From Siphonodentalium dalli (taxonomy: Eukaryota > Mollusca > Scaphopoda > Gadilida > Siphonodentaliidae), in NCBI GenBank assembly GCA_032622095.1, contig CP136061.1:258448077-258512076 (forward strand): a DNA stretch of 64,000 nt. The letters are read 5' to 3'. Both the position numbers and the translations under genes were made by a program. Shown one piece after another: positions 46,837 through 59,125 of the stretch; position 1 is the first letter of the stretch, and every line of letters starts with the position of its first letter. A model generated the notes under the pieces. It was not told the DNA's origin, ran no database searches, and saw nothing but the letters and a program-made list of their open reading frames with translations.

Positions 46837-47060
46837 CTGAACTATGGGTTGATGGTTATGATACGTATGGTAATGACACGATGTATACCTGGGACGGCCG
46901 CCATCTTCCTTTCATCGACTGGCATGTCGGCGACCCTCATAATGGAAATTCAGATCGCACCACTATTTTATATGATGGAACGGTTAGCAAGTTCTTCACT
47001 GCTGATAGGTTTTGTTCAACACAAGGATCAAAGTCAAAGGAGTTTGTTTGTCAAAAATAA
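46837..47060 (+). CDS. Membrane C-type lectin (gene 2), last exon: C-terminal half of CTLD and stop
   Basis: Entered from CCCTCTCTTTCCAG in phase 1, ending TAA. It encodes residues 126-199 of the model: ELWVDGYD, TWDGRHLPFIDWHVGDPHNG, a TILYDG-SKFFTADRFC strand and a terminal EFVCQK. It aligns closely with exon 15053-15261 of gene 1, including the closing cysteines and FVCQK end. The loop motif is DPH instead of EPN/QPD and the WND position reads TAD, so classical calcium-sugar coordination is doubtful. A sequon (NDT) is present. The preceding intron holds the LTR element and MITE P5. Confidence 0.85.
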
Positions 47061-47288
47061 GACACAACTTGGTTATTGTAATAATCTTAAATTCATTTGT
47101 CTGGAAACACAAATAGGTTAAGTCACACTGGATACCATCTTCAAGTAACGGATTTGTATATGTATGTGGGACATGGTTGTACTGATTTGAGATTCACTGG
47201 AATTAGTGGATTTGGTATGAAACAATGTGGCTGTGAGACAGTCGAATTTACTAGAAAGTTTGGCCACACTTATACCACGATGAACATG

Positions 47289-47691
47289 TTAACAGTTTAC
47301 CCAACAAAACGGCCAAAAACGCCCAAATAAAGCTTCAACAGCCTAAAATATCTTCGGTCTGTCTCAATAAAACCATACAAATATGGATATCATTGGAACC
47401 GGCTAATTGACCACATTGTGATGGTTACAGTTATGCCCTGTGCCAATGCATTATCTTATATATGCGAGTCGACCATAGGTCGCCTCGCATATATAAGAGA
47501 ATGCATTGGCCTAAAATAATTCTTTTTTAACACTTTTTACCATTTTTTATAATATTTTTCTACATTCTTTGACAATTTTTAATATGTGTTAAGCCAATGC
47601 ATTCTCTTATATATGCGAGGCGACCTATGGTCGATTCGCATATATAAGAGAATGCATTTGCACAGGGCCGTTCTGTTGGGCAAAGGATTAA
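47289..47691 (-). mobile_element. piggyBac-like MITE P6, in lectin 2 3' flank
   Basis: Left TTAACAGTTTACCCAACA with the long arm, two hairpins, short right arm GGGCCGTTCTGTTGGG and TTAA at 47688. It begins 229 bp after the lectin 2 stop. Confidence 0.88.
47326..47331 (+). other. Candidate polyadenylation signal of lectin 2, inside MITE P6
   Basis: AATAAA 266 bp after the stop codon, with another at 47366-47371. Both lie in the long arm of the MITE; no AATAAA was seen between the stop and the element. Confidence 0.4.
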
Positions 47692-48397
47692 AGTAATATC
47701 TCATAAGGGGATTTGACAAAAGAGTCGAACGTGATATACAGTTGAGAATTGTTTGGAACAATAGCCTTCACTCTTGTATTGTTTCGGCACATGTCTACTT
47801 CATATCGAGTTGACTTTAGAACCACAGCAACATGATACATATATGTCTGACTTTTAAAGTACAGTTACGATAGCAGGAAACATAAATGATACACAACACA
47901 ATTTAATATTCTCACCGTTAACAAAATAATTTGCATTTAAATGGCTTCCAGGTGATCATAATCAGGTCTGACAAATTATTGGTATAACTATTACAGCTAT
48001 GTACATGTATTAGTATAGTTTGATACCACTATTACAGAACAATAATTAAATTGCATGCGTGGGACACACAGTCTGTAGTTATACTTTGTTATCTAATTAA
48101 ACAAAATGTGTCTTCCATTGTATGGACTTAACCAAATTTGTCATGGGTGAGGTGTGCATGCACGTATAGGGTGTGGAGGACTGGTCGTGGGTGTGGTGTG
48201 TTGGTATATCTAGAAATGGCCATTGGTGAGGTGTAAGTGCATACCTGGATTGACCATATATAGTCATGTGTGTGGTGTATGTGTATATCTTGAGTGGCTA
48301 TATGGCGTAGTGAGATGCAAGTATATAGTATAAAGTGAGTGACTGTGTGGTCATATGTGAAGTGAATATATTATGTAGAGGGAGTTATTGTATGATT

Positions 48398-48557
48398 ACG
48401 ACATTAATGCTTTAAGTCCACCGATCTATTGTGCGACAAAAGTGGTCTCAAAATTCAAAACAGCAGCGTCGTATTAGATAATAATTGATGACGTCACAAA
48501 ATCAGATATAGTCTACATACGACCCAAAGCGTCCGGCTCTGGTTCGTTATAAATGTA
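48398..48557 (-). mobile_element. Fragment of the TA-flanked transposon family
   Basis: Reverse complement of 8789-8945, ending in GGTTCGTTA like the intact copy and sharing AAGTCCACCGATCTA and the TGACGTCA block. Confidence 0.8.
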
Positions 48558-48559
48558 AC

Positions 48560-49700
48560 TTTTTAGCTTTTCTGAATTCCATATTTTAATCGTGACATTT
48601 TCTAAGTTATGCACACACTTGCATACAGGGACATATTCAGAAAAGCGTAATTGTTTGAATAGCCTAGTTTAAAATATAACCCTGTTGTGCCAATACCGCT
48701 TTACTAAGAAACACATTTGACAAGGCATTAATTCAGAACGCAGGAAGCGTCTATAGTGGGGTCGGCGCAAAACCCGAATGTGTGTAATAGGTCTATAGCC
48801 ATTTAAACTATTCACTATTTGAATTCATTCAAGCTTTTCTGATTTCCCATTTGAAACATTATATATTCTTAGGAATGAACGGAATTCCATACAAGGACAT
48901 ATTAAGAAAAGCTTAATTTTGTGAATAGCCTAATTAAAAATATAATATACAAACTGGGGAAAAAAGATCCAGAGTAATCGACGGAGTAATGTGACGGTGC
49001 ACAACGAACCCTAATCATGAAAACAACATCAGACACAACTCATTATATCCCAAGAGTAAACTCTGTGTTCAGGATATAATGCCTTTCGTCGGACATATTG
49101 TATGTATGGATTATTAGTAAGCTCAGCTACAGCGTGGCAATGTTCATAGCATAGTACAGTCAGCGACTGTGCTTCGTATATACAGGAACTAGGTATGGAA
49201 TATGTGCTTCTTAACATTAAAATAGAACCCTTTGCCGCAGTATAGCTTTTTCTCAAAAGCACAACTTTAACAAGGCATTAATTCAGAGCGCACGATGGGT
49301 CAAATTGTGTCGGCACAATAGCCGAATGTGTAGTATAGCCACTTAAACTATCCACTGTTTGAATTAATTTAGCTTTTCTGAATTCCATATTTTAAATATG
49401 ACATGCTCCTATGAATGCACGGAATTCCATACAAGCATAATAGTGTGAATAACTTAATTAAAATAGATAACCATGTTGTAGCAATACAGCATCTAAAAAG
49501 TACAATTTCAACAAGGCATTAATTCAGAAGTGTCAAATGGGGTTGGCACAACAGCCGAATGGGTGTAATATAGCCATTGAAACTATCAACAGTTTTTACT
49601 GTTTGAATTATGTTTAGCTTTTCTGAATTCCATATTTCAAGCAGGACATGTTCTTATACCTGTAGGAATGTCGGAATTCCATACATGGAAATATTCAAAA
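48560..49700. repeat. ~250-bp tandem array
   Basis: Units share TTTAGCTTTTCTGAATTCCATATTT, given here as TTTAGCTTTTCTGA plus ATTCCATATTT, and CAAGGCATTAATTCAGA. Starts near 48570, 48830, 49370 and 49618, with an unrelated segment at about 48955-49200. Confidence 0.8.
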
Positions 49701-50919
49701 AAGCGGTATGGTCATGGACGCTCATGTATGATTGATATCACGCCAACACAAAAGGGTGTTCGTACATGGACATACAGTTTGCATACATGCAATTGTCTGA
49801 TAAACGACTTGCATCGCATGCGATATAAGGGAGGCGAACGAACTCAGACGTGTCATAAAGAAGAAGCAAGTTCAAGAATAAATGTTGACAAGGCTGATCG
49901 CGATTCATTAAACATAAACTGGAGCTGTGTATTGACCCGCTCGACCCGAGGCAACATCCAAAAGGGATCGTTAACGTTGGGTCCGTACAAGTGGCTACCC
50001 AGTCCTCAATAGATGTAGATAAGGCAGTGGAACTTGGCCGAGAACAGATGATAAATTTCGAAAAAAGGTGACCGTCCAGTTTTCATAGTACACAATTGCA
50101 ACAGTTAGAATACTTTAGCAGTTTTTATATCCACATCTATATGCCCTTTACGAGAAACTTAAAGATAGTCTATCTCTTTGTAAACATGTGTTATATAGTT
50201 ACCGGGGTATACAATATTAGATATGAACCCAAGAACCCTGTCCGAAAATAATTCTATCGATTAATATTTAATATATTACGAATATTTTCTGGTCTAAAAA
50301 CGTGTGGTTGTTTAGGTAACGAACACTAGTGGTTACTGTTAACAGAGACCAGAAATTTGATTTTGTAATTTTGTCAAACGTTAATTGGACTCATTTTAAC
50401 TATGTAATAAAACAATACAAGCAATCAATCTGGAACATTTGACGTTCGGAGCATTGATATGGGAACACCACAATGATCGACATCACTATATGGTATCGCC
50501 TGAGTGGTCTGTCCTAAAAATAGAACAATAAAGTGTCCCATTTAATCATCTCATTTTATAATAATATATTCGAAATAAAATGAATATTAATTTATAGAAG
50601 CGTTTCTGGACATGGGTCTTCATTTCATATTTATTATTTTATACCCACGAAACTATTTCAAAATTGTTATATGAAGAGATGATCCATCTTTAATATGTTC
50701 CAATGATAGGCATCATTAGCATCAGCTTGATCCATATAATATACAACATTATCCATGTCACACAATCGCACAATCTTGGTGGTTAATGAAAGATATTGAT
50801 ATGGAAATAGAGGCACATATGTGAAGTTGGTATGATAAAACCATAAATGGAAAATAGAAATAGAAAATATAGAGTATACACATATTCAAATTTCATAAAT
50901 TTCTACATTAAATTTTGGA
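49701..50919. other. Unassigned stretch with a doubtful 114-codon frame
   Basis: A frame at 49668-50012 (+) and a following one around 50010-50070 (VDKAVELGREQMINFEKR) look like scraps of a mobile-element protein but match nothing I can name. The remainder is AT-rich and unassigned. Confidence 0.25.
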
Positions 50920-51372
50920 TACGCTCACTTCAAATTCAAGGAGCAGTGTTACAATGCCATCGTGCGTCCAATAGTAGAGTATTCAACGACTGTATGGAAC
51001 CCACACACAGAGGAACTCATCGATAATATAGAGAATGTTCAACTGAGAGCAGCCAGAATGGTCCAGAACAACTACCACTGGAGGAGCAGCCCTGAAACGA
51101 TGATACAAAACCTTGGATTTAAATCACTTGAAGAAAGACGAAATGATGCCACCTTGACTATGTTCTTCAAGTGTATCAAATGACTGGTCGTCACAAATCA
51201 AGCTACTCCAGTCGTGAGGAGCAGAACCAACGACAGATCATGTTAGAGTAGATGCTTATACATACTCCTTCTTTCCGTCTGCCATACGAATGTGGAACGC
51301 CCTATCTGAATAGGTAGTGGCATGCACCTCACTGGAAGACTTTCAGAAGGAGATGCTCAATTCAGGCTACTG
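50920..51372 (+). pseudogene. Non-LTR retrotransposon (jockey-type) reverse transcriptase C-terminal remnant
   Basis: YNAIVRPIVEYSTTVWNPHT, NIENVQLRAARMVQNNY and LGFKSLEERRND form the signature downstream of the RT fingers-palm in jockey-like LINEs. After a stop at 51181 another segment reads FFPSAIRMWNAL and TSLEDFQKEML, the usual end of these proteins, with an internal stop and a frame change. 5'-truncated and dead. Confidence 0.85.
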
Positions 51373-51562
51373 AGGATGACAGAACAGATATTTTAACTTC
51401 ACTCATGATAATTTTACTTGCAATATACACAATATCCTTGTGATAAATACACCAATATTGGCTTTTAACGACATCCTCATCCGCCTGTGCGCACAAATGC
51501 GATACTATTCCTACAAAAGCCTTCTGCGGGGAGTTGCATTGTATCAGAAGAATATGAAGAGG

Positions 51563-52066
51563 AATTAACTATTATGATTGGTAGTGCATCACTTAACAGC
51601 GTGGTGGTCGGCTTAAGCATGTCTGAATGAATTAAATCCATTTCTGCCAGCGAAGTCTTACACAGAGGGTCCATAACACTTTTTTGAAGTACATTTTATC
51701 AGTTGCTTTCTACACGGGAATATGATAAAGATCGGTTAATCCAAGGTAGTCTACACTTATATTCTGTGCTTTGCTACTCTTATCCTGACATTTGTAAACT
51801 GCTCGAAGATAGACTGCTCTGGACACAATTAGTGAAGTTTCCACTGCCGGAGTCCAAGACAGGGGTGCCTCTACTGTGGGACCGGGATATGAGCACCCCC
51901 TGCTAATACATTATGGGTATCACACCCCCCCCTTAACAAAAAAATTAACTATCATGATTGGATGTGCATCAATTAACAGCGTGGTTGTCGGCTTAAGCGT
52001 GTGAGTGAATTAAATACATCTCTACCGGCGAAGTCTTAAACAGAGGGTCCATATCACTCTCTTCAA
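51563..52066. repeat. Pair of ~125-bp direct repeats
   Basis: 51563-51690 and 51943-52066 share GGTCGGCTTAAGC-like, GCGAAGTCTTA and CAGAGGGTCCATA blocks. Confidence 0.8.
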
Positions 52067-52319
52067 ATCTGTGTGGCGCCTTCGATAATGTCCTATCTGA
52101 CACTGACCACCTATATTTACTTACTGTGCATTGAAGTCGATTCTTCAAACAAGCGTGTATGGGGGTAAAGTAACGGGGCGGTTAAGTCTATACAACCAAT
52201 CTAAGCGCGGCCGACAGCTAGAACCATGAGTTATAATATGATCGTACGTGACACGTAATGGAGCAACCACCAAGTTGATCATTAAATTCAATATTACAAT
52301 AATTATAGGATGTTCCGTA

Positions 52320-52862
52320 CATGGTACTACATGTGCTACACCATTCGGAGATATGTCTGTGTCGTCACACAAATACCATGTTAGAACTTGGATTGATATA
52401 TTCGTAATCGTATATAGTCACCAATAGCCGGGTTACTACCGTAGTAACATACATTGCCCATCTGGTGAACTATTCAAACCCAGCATTAAAATCATGGTTA
52501 TGAATCAGTCCAAATATTTGAGTAAAGTTCGAACATAAGATAATAATAGCTGATAACCTGGTGTAAATTGAACTGTGGTGGGGCCTCAAGCATATCTACC
52601 CCTGCACGTCAGAACAAAATTATGCCATGAAATGGCATAAGTAGCTTGAGGATGGAAGTGAACCATCATCCCACAGCGAAATCAAACAGGCATGTTGGGT
52701 TTGAATAGTTCACTGGATCGGAAATTTCAGGTACTACGGTAGTGACCTGGCTATTGGTGACTATATACGATTACGAATATATCAATTCAAGTTCTAACAT
52801 GGTATTTTAGTGTGATGACAGTCATTTCTCCGAGTGGTGTAGCACATGTAGTGCCCTGTATG
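52320..52862. mobile_element. Fold-back element with ~160-bp arms
   Basis: Left arm 52320-52482 and right arm 52700-52862 are reverse complements (TACTACATGTGCTACACCA, ATATAGTCACCAATAGCC, TGAACTATTCAAACCCA). The loop of ~215 bp is unrelated. Confidence 0.85.
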
Positions 52863-52939
52863 TATATATACATATATATATCACAGCAGAAGTTTCCTTA
52901 GAATTAATGGATGGAAATGGAATGCCTTTAATATCTGTA

Positions 52940-53340
52940 TTATTTGAGTCGAACATAGATTACCTTAGCTGCAGGCAATCAATGCAATACATGTAAACTA
53001 TGTAGAAAAAGAAATTATGGAATGAAGTGTTGTGAATATGATGCGTCACTTTAATATTTGAGTCGGACATAGATTACCTTACCTGAAGGCAATCAATGCA
53101 ATAAGCGATGTACATGTAGAAACAGAAATTATTGAATGAAGTGTAATGAATATGAAGCGTCATGTTAATGCAATATCGATTGGGTGGAAGAGAAATTTCA
53201 CTTTAATAGTTAACGATGATATACATATATAATTATATATTATCCCCATTGAAGACGATCAATGCAATAACCAGTGTAGAAATGGAAAAAAATGTTGCCT
53301 GAATGAATCGATGTGTGAACATAGAGTCTCACTTTAATGA
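52940..53340. repeat. ~115-bp tandem repeat, 3 copies
   Basis: Units with AGGCAATCAATGCAATA, GTAGAAAHRGAAATTATKGA-like and GCGTCAYTTTAAT blocks; the third is diverged. Confidence 0.75.
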
Positions 53341-53544
53341 AATGTTGAGACGATGATCAACGATGAATTTGCAATTTCTTTAATGATGAAATTGGTTTAC
53401 ATATACATGTATGAAATTGTGAATTGACTGAAATGTAATTATTAAAGTGTCAATGACACTGTAGCTCAATATGGAAAGGGAATAATTTCATGTGTTACAG
53501 TTAATGGAGCGATTAGGAATGTGGAAAGTTGAAAGGCCTAGTTA

Positions 53545-56500
53545 TGCACAGATTAAAATCCAAGATGGCCGCGGCAGCCATGTTTTTTTTGCCAAATGAC
53601 AAAAAAAAGACTCCTTCCTATTTACATGTCATTGTTAACATCCTTCACAAATTTCATGATGATCCTAGAAAAGATACGACCTGTAGCCCATGTCAAATGA
53701 TTTAGTCATGCAAAGAGTAAAATACCAGATGGCTGCTGGCGACCGGGTTTCTTGATTGAATTCAAAATGAATCTTTTCCCATTTACATGTAAATGATTTG
53801 ACCAAAGATAAGACTTGTAGCCCTTGACAAAGAATTTAGTCATGCAACGAGTATAATCCAAGATGGCTGCTGGCGGCCATGTTTTTGGCTAAACAACCCC
53901 AAAATTACTCGTTTCCCATCTATGTCAATTTTAACATCCATGACAAATTTAATAATGATCCGACAAAAGATACGACCTGTAGCCCGTGCCAATGAATTAA
54001 ATTTTGAAATCCAAGATGACCGCTGACGGCCATGTTTTTTTTATCAAACGACCAGTGTTCACGCTGTCGGTAGCCATTTTAGCCATTTGCGAAAATAAAT
54101 TGTAAATGGCGAAAAGAAAACGACAAAATGGCGAAAAAAATGGCTAAACTAATTTCCTCCAAAATGTGTCCATCTGGACAATGTGGCGACTATAAACACA
54201 CAATCAGTCATCGGTCTAAATACATCACGCGCAGCTGACATCAAAAACAACAAAAGCGTAAGTCCACACCCCATGTATGTTACACGACCCGATGTGCTTG
54301 GAGCAATTCGAAATAGGTGTACATTGGTGTTGATTTCATTCAGTGTCAATGGCAGACGCTTTGTGTTGTAATAAACGCAACTTTTGAGTGGAAGGGTGCT
54401 TAGTCACCTCAAGTGGCGGAGGTTTTTATTGCGAGTCAAATTTCTAAAATGAATTTCTTTCATTTGCAGTTTGATCCGTATTATTCCAACATTTTACAAA
54501 AACCGATCGATCTTCCAACTGGCCGCGATTCATCTCAAAATATGTTCCCAACCAAGTGGCTAAAGTAAATTTAAAGTGGCTAAAAAAAATTGGCATTTGG
54601 CTAAATTATGGCTAAAGGAATTTCTGGGCCAGCGGGAACAACCCAAAACGACCCCAATATGACTCCTTCCCATCTACATTGTACATGTCAATAGCCATGA
54701 CAAATATCATAATGATCTGACCAAAGCTACGACCTACAGCCTGTGTCATTATTAACATCCATGACAAATTTCATGATAATCAGACGAACAGTACAACCTG
54801 TAGACCGCGCCAATCAATTTAATTTTTAAATAAAAGATGGCTGCCAGCGGCCATGTTTTTGGCCAAATGACCCCAAAATGACTCATTCCCATCTACATGA
54901 CAATGTCAACATTCATGACAAATTTCATAATGATCTGACCGAAGTAAGGACTTGAAGCCTGTGACAAAGGATTTAGTCATGCAAAGAGTAAACTCCAAGA
55001 TGGCTGTTGGCGGCAATGTTTTTTGGCCGAATGACCCCAAAAGGACTAGTTCCCATTTACATGTCAAGGTCAACCGCCATGACAAATTTCATGGAGATCC
55101 GATCAAAGCTACGACCTGTAGCCCTCGCCAAAGGATTTAGTCATGCAAAGAGTAAAATCCAAGATGCTCATGACGGCCATGTTTTTTGGCCAAACAACCC
55201 CAAAATGACTCGTTCCCATCTGCCTGTCATTATTAACATCCATGACAAATTTCATGATAATCAGACAAAAAGTACGACATGTAGACCGCGCCAATCGATT
55301 TAATTTTGAAATCAAAGATGGCTGCCAGCGGCCATGTTTTTTGTTCAAATGACCCCAAAATGACTCATTCCCATCCACATGTCAATGTCAACATTCATGA
55401 CAAATTTCATAATGATCTGACCAAAGTAAGGACTTGAAGCCTGTGTCAAAGGATTTAGTCATGCAAAGAGTAAAATCCAAGATTGCTGTTGGCGGCAATG
55501 TTTTTTGGCCGAATGACCCCAAAAGGACTAGTTCCCATTTACATGTCAAGGTCAACCGCCATGACAAATTGCATGAAGATCCGATCAAAGCTACGACCTG
55601 TAGCCCTCGCCAAAGGATTTAGTCATGCAAAGAGTAAAATCCAAGATGCTCATGACGGCCATGTTTTTTGGCCAAACAACCCCAAAATGACTCGTTCCCA
55701 TCTGCCTGTCATTATTAACATCCATGACAAATTTCATGATAATCAGACAAAAAGTACGACATGTAGACCGCGCCAATCGATTTAATTTTGAAATCAAAGA
55801 TGGCTGCCAGCGGCCATGTTTTTTGGTCAAATGACCCCAAAATGACTCATTCCCATCTACATGTCAATGTCAACATTCATGACAAATTTCATAATGATCT
55901 GACCAAAGTAAGGACTTGAAGCCTGTGTCAAAGGATTTAGTCATGCAAAGAGTAAAATCCAAGATGGCTGCTGGCGGCCATGTTTTTTGACCGAATAACC
56001 CCAAAAGGACTCATTCCCATTTGCATGTCAAGGTCAACAGTCATGACAACTTTCATGAAGATCCGACCAAAGCTACGACTTGTAGCTCGCGCCAAAGGAT
56101 GTAGCATGCAAAGAGTAAAATCCAAGATGCTCATGACGGCCATGTTTTTTGGCCGAACTACCCCAAAATGACTCGTTCCCATCAGCCTGTCATTATTAAC
56201 ATCCATGACAAATTTCATGATAATCAGACGAAAAGTTCGAACTGTAGACCGCGCCAATCGATTTAATTTTTAAATAAAAGATGGCTGTCAGCGGCCATGT
56301 TTTTGGCCAAATGACCCCCAAAATGACTCATTCCCATCTACATGTCAGTGTCAACATTCATGACAAATTTCATAATTATCTGAACAAAGTAAGGACATGT
56401 AGTCTGCGCCAAAGGATTTAGTCATGCAAAGAGTACATTCCAAAATGGCTGCTGGCGGCCATGTTTTTTGGCCGAATAACCCCCAAAAGGACTCGTTCCC

Positions 56501-59125
56501 ATTTACATGTCAAGGTCAACAGCCATGACAAATTTCATGAAGATCCACCAAAGCTACGACCTGTAGCCCTCGCCAAAGGATTTAGTCATGCAAAGAGTAA
56601 AATCCAAGATGCTCATGACGGCCATGTTTTTTGGCCAAACAACCCCAAAATGACTCGTTCCCATCTGCCTGTCATTATTAACATCCATGACAAATTTCAT
56701 GATAATCAGACAAAAAGTACGACATGTAGACCGCGCCAATCGATTTAATTTTGAAATCAAAGATGGCTGCCAGCGGCCATGGTTTTTGGTCAAATGACCC
56801 CAAAATGACTCATTCCCATCTACATGTCAATGTCAACATTCATGACAAATTTCATAATGATCTGACCAAAGTAAGGACTTGAAGCCTGTGTCAAAGGATT
56901 TAGTCATACAAAGAGTAAAATCCAAGATGGCTGCTGGCGGCCATGTTTTTTGACCGAATAACCCCAAAAGGACTCATTCCCATTTGCATGTCAAGGTCAA
57001 TAGTCATGACAACTTTCATGAAGATCCGACCAAAGCTACGACTTGTAGCTCGCGCCAAAGGATGTAGCATGCAAAGAGTAAAATCCAAGATGCTCATGAC
57101 GGCCATGTTTTTTGGCCGAACTACCCCAAAATGACTCGTTCCCATCAGCCTGTCATTATTAACATCCATGACAAATTTCATGATAATCAGACGAAAAGTT
57201 CGAACTGTAGACCGCGCCAATCGATTTAATTTTTAAATAAAAGATGGCTGTCAGCGGCCATGTTTTGGCCAAATGACCCCAAAATGACTCATTCCCATCT
57301 ACATGTCAGTGTCAACATTCATGACAAATTTCATAATTATCTGAACAAAGTAAGGACATGTAGCCTGCGCCAAAGGATTTAGTCATGCAAAGAGTACATT
57401 CCAAAATGGCTGCTGGCGGCCATGTTTTTTGGCCGAATAACCCCCAAAAGGACTCGTTCCCATTTACATGTCAAGGTCAACAGCCATGACAAATTTCACG
57501 AAGATCCACCAAAGCTACGACCTGTAGCCCTCGCCAAAGGATTTAGTCATGCAAAGAGTAAAATCCAAGATGCTCATGACGGCCATATTTTTTGGCCAAA
57601 CAACCCCAAAATGACTCGTTCCCATCTGCCTGTCATTATTAACATCCATGACAAATTTCATGATAATCAGACAAAAAGTACGACATGTAGACCGCGCCAA
57701 TCGATTTAATTTTGAAATCAAAGATGGCTGCCAGCGGCCATGTTTTTTGGTCAAATGACCCCAAAATGACTCATTCCCATCTACATGTCAATGTCAACAT
57801 TCATGACAAATTTCATAATGATCTGACCAAAGTAAGGACTTGAAGCCTGTGTCAAAGGATTTAGTCATACAAAGAGTAAAATCCAAGATGGCTGCTGGCG
57901 GCCATGTTTTTTGACCGAATAACCCCAAAAGGACTCATTCCCATTTGCATGGCAAGGTCAACAGTCATGACAACTTTCATGAAGATCCGACCAAAGCTAC
58001 GACTTGTAGCTCGCGCCAAAGGATGTAGCATGCAAAGAGTAAAATCCAAGATGCTCATGACGGCCATGTTTTTTGGCCGAACTACCCCAAAATGACTCGT
58101 TCCCATCAGCCTGTCATTATTAACATCCATGACAAATTTCATGATAATCAGACGAAAAGTTCGAACTGTAGACCGCGCCAATCGATTTAATTTTTAAATA
58201 AAAGATGGCTGTCAGCGGCCATGTTTTTGGCCAAATGACCCCAAAATGACTCATTCCCATCTACATGTCAGTGTCAACATTCATGACAAATTTCATAATT
58301 ATCTGAACAAAGTAAGGACATGTAGCCTGCGCCAAAGGATTTAGTCATGCAAAGAGTACATTCCAAAATGGCTGCTGGCGGCCATGTTTTTTGGCCAAAT
58401 AACCCCCAAAAGGACTCGTTCCCATTTACATGTCAAGGTCAACAGCCATGACACATTTCATGAAGATCCACCAAAGCTACGACTTGTAGCGCGCGCCAAA
58501 GGATTTAGTCATGCAAAGAGTAAAATCCAAGATGCTCATGACGGCCATGTTTTTTGGCCGAACTACCCCAAAATGACTCGTCTCCCATCAGCCTGTCATT
58601 ATTAACATCCATGACAAATTTCATGATAATCAGACGAAAAGTACGACATGTAGACCGCGCCAATCGATTTAATTTTGAAATCAAAGATGGCTGCCAGCGG
58701 CCATGTTTTTAGCCAAATGACCCCAAAATGACTCATTCCCATCTACATTTCAATGTCAACATTCAAGACAAATTTCATAATGATCTAACCAAAGTAAGGA
58801 CATGTAGCCTGTTCCAAAGGATTTAGTCATGCAAAGAGTAAAATCCAAAATGGCTGCTGACGGCCATGTTTTTATGCCGAATGACCCCAAAAGGACTCGT
58901 TCACATTTATATGTCAAGGTCAACAGCCATGACAAATTTCATGAAGATCCGACCAAAGCTACGACCTGAGGCCCGCGCCAAAGGATTTAGTCATGCAAAG
59001 AGTAAAGTCCAAGATGCTCATGACGGCCATGTTTTTTGCCCAAACTACCGGTACCCAAAAATGACTCGTTCTAATCTGCCTGTCATTATTAAGATCCATG
59101 ACAAATTTCATGATAATGCGATATC
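53545..59125. repeat. Satellite of ~160-bp monomers with higher-order structure
   Basis: About 31 monomers of 151-167 bp, each with AAGATGGCTGCTGGCGGCCA or a variant, GACCCCAAAATGACTC, TCCCATCTACATGTCAATG, CATGACAAATTTCATAATGA and GGATTTAGTCATGCAAAGAG. From 54833 to 55800 the period is a 3-mer (~484 bp). From 55800 to 58687 it is a 6-mer of 961-964 bp, three copies nearly identical. Outer monomers (53.5-54.8 and 58.7-59.1 kb) are more diverged. The open frames here follow the repeat and are not genes. Confidence 0.95.
54054..54645. mobile_element. hAT-like non-autonomous element in the satellite
   Basis: 592 bp interrupting a monomer and flanked by AAACGACC on both sides (54046-54053, 54646-54653), an 8-bp target duplication as in hAT elements. 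The ends GTGTTCACGCTG and CAGCGGGAACAAC are imperfect inverted repeats. Interior rich in TTTGGC/GGCTAAA; no transposase. Confidence 0.6.

Noticed and set aside
47097-47330. 77-codon frame after lectin 2
   Set aside because: It lies in the 3' untranslated region and enters MITE P6; no domain.
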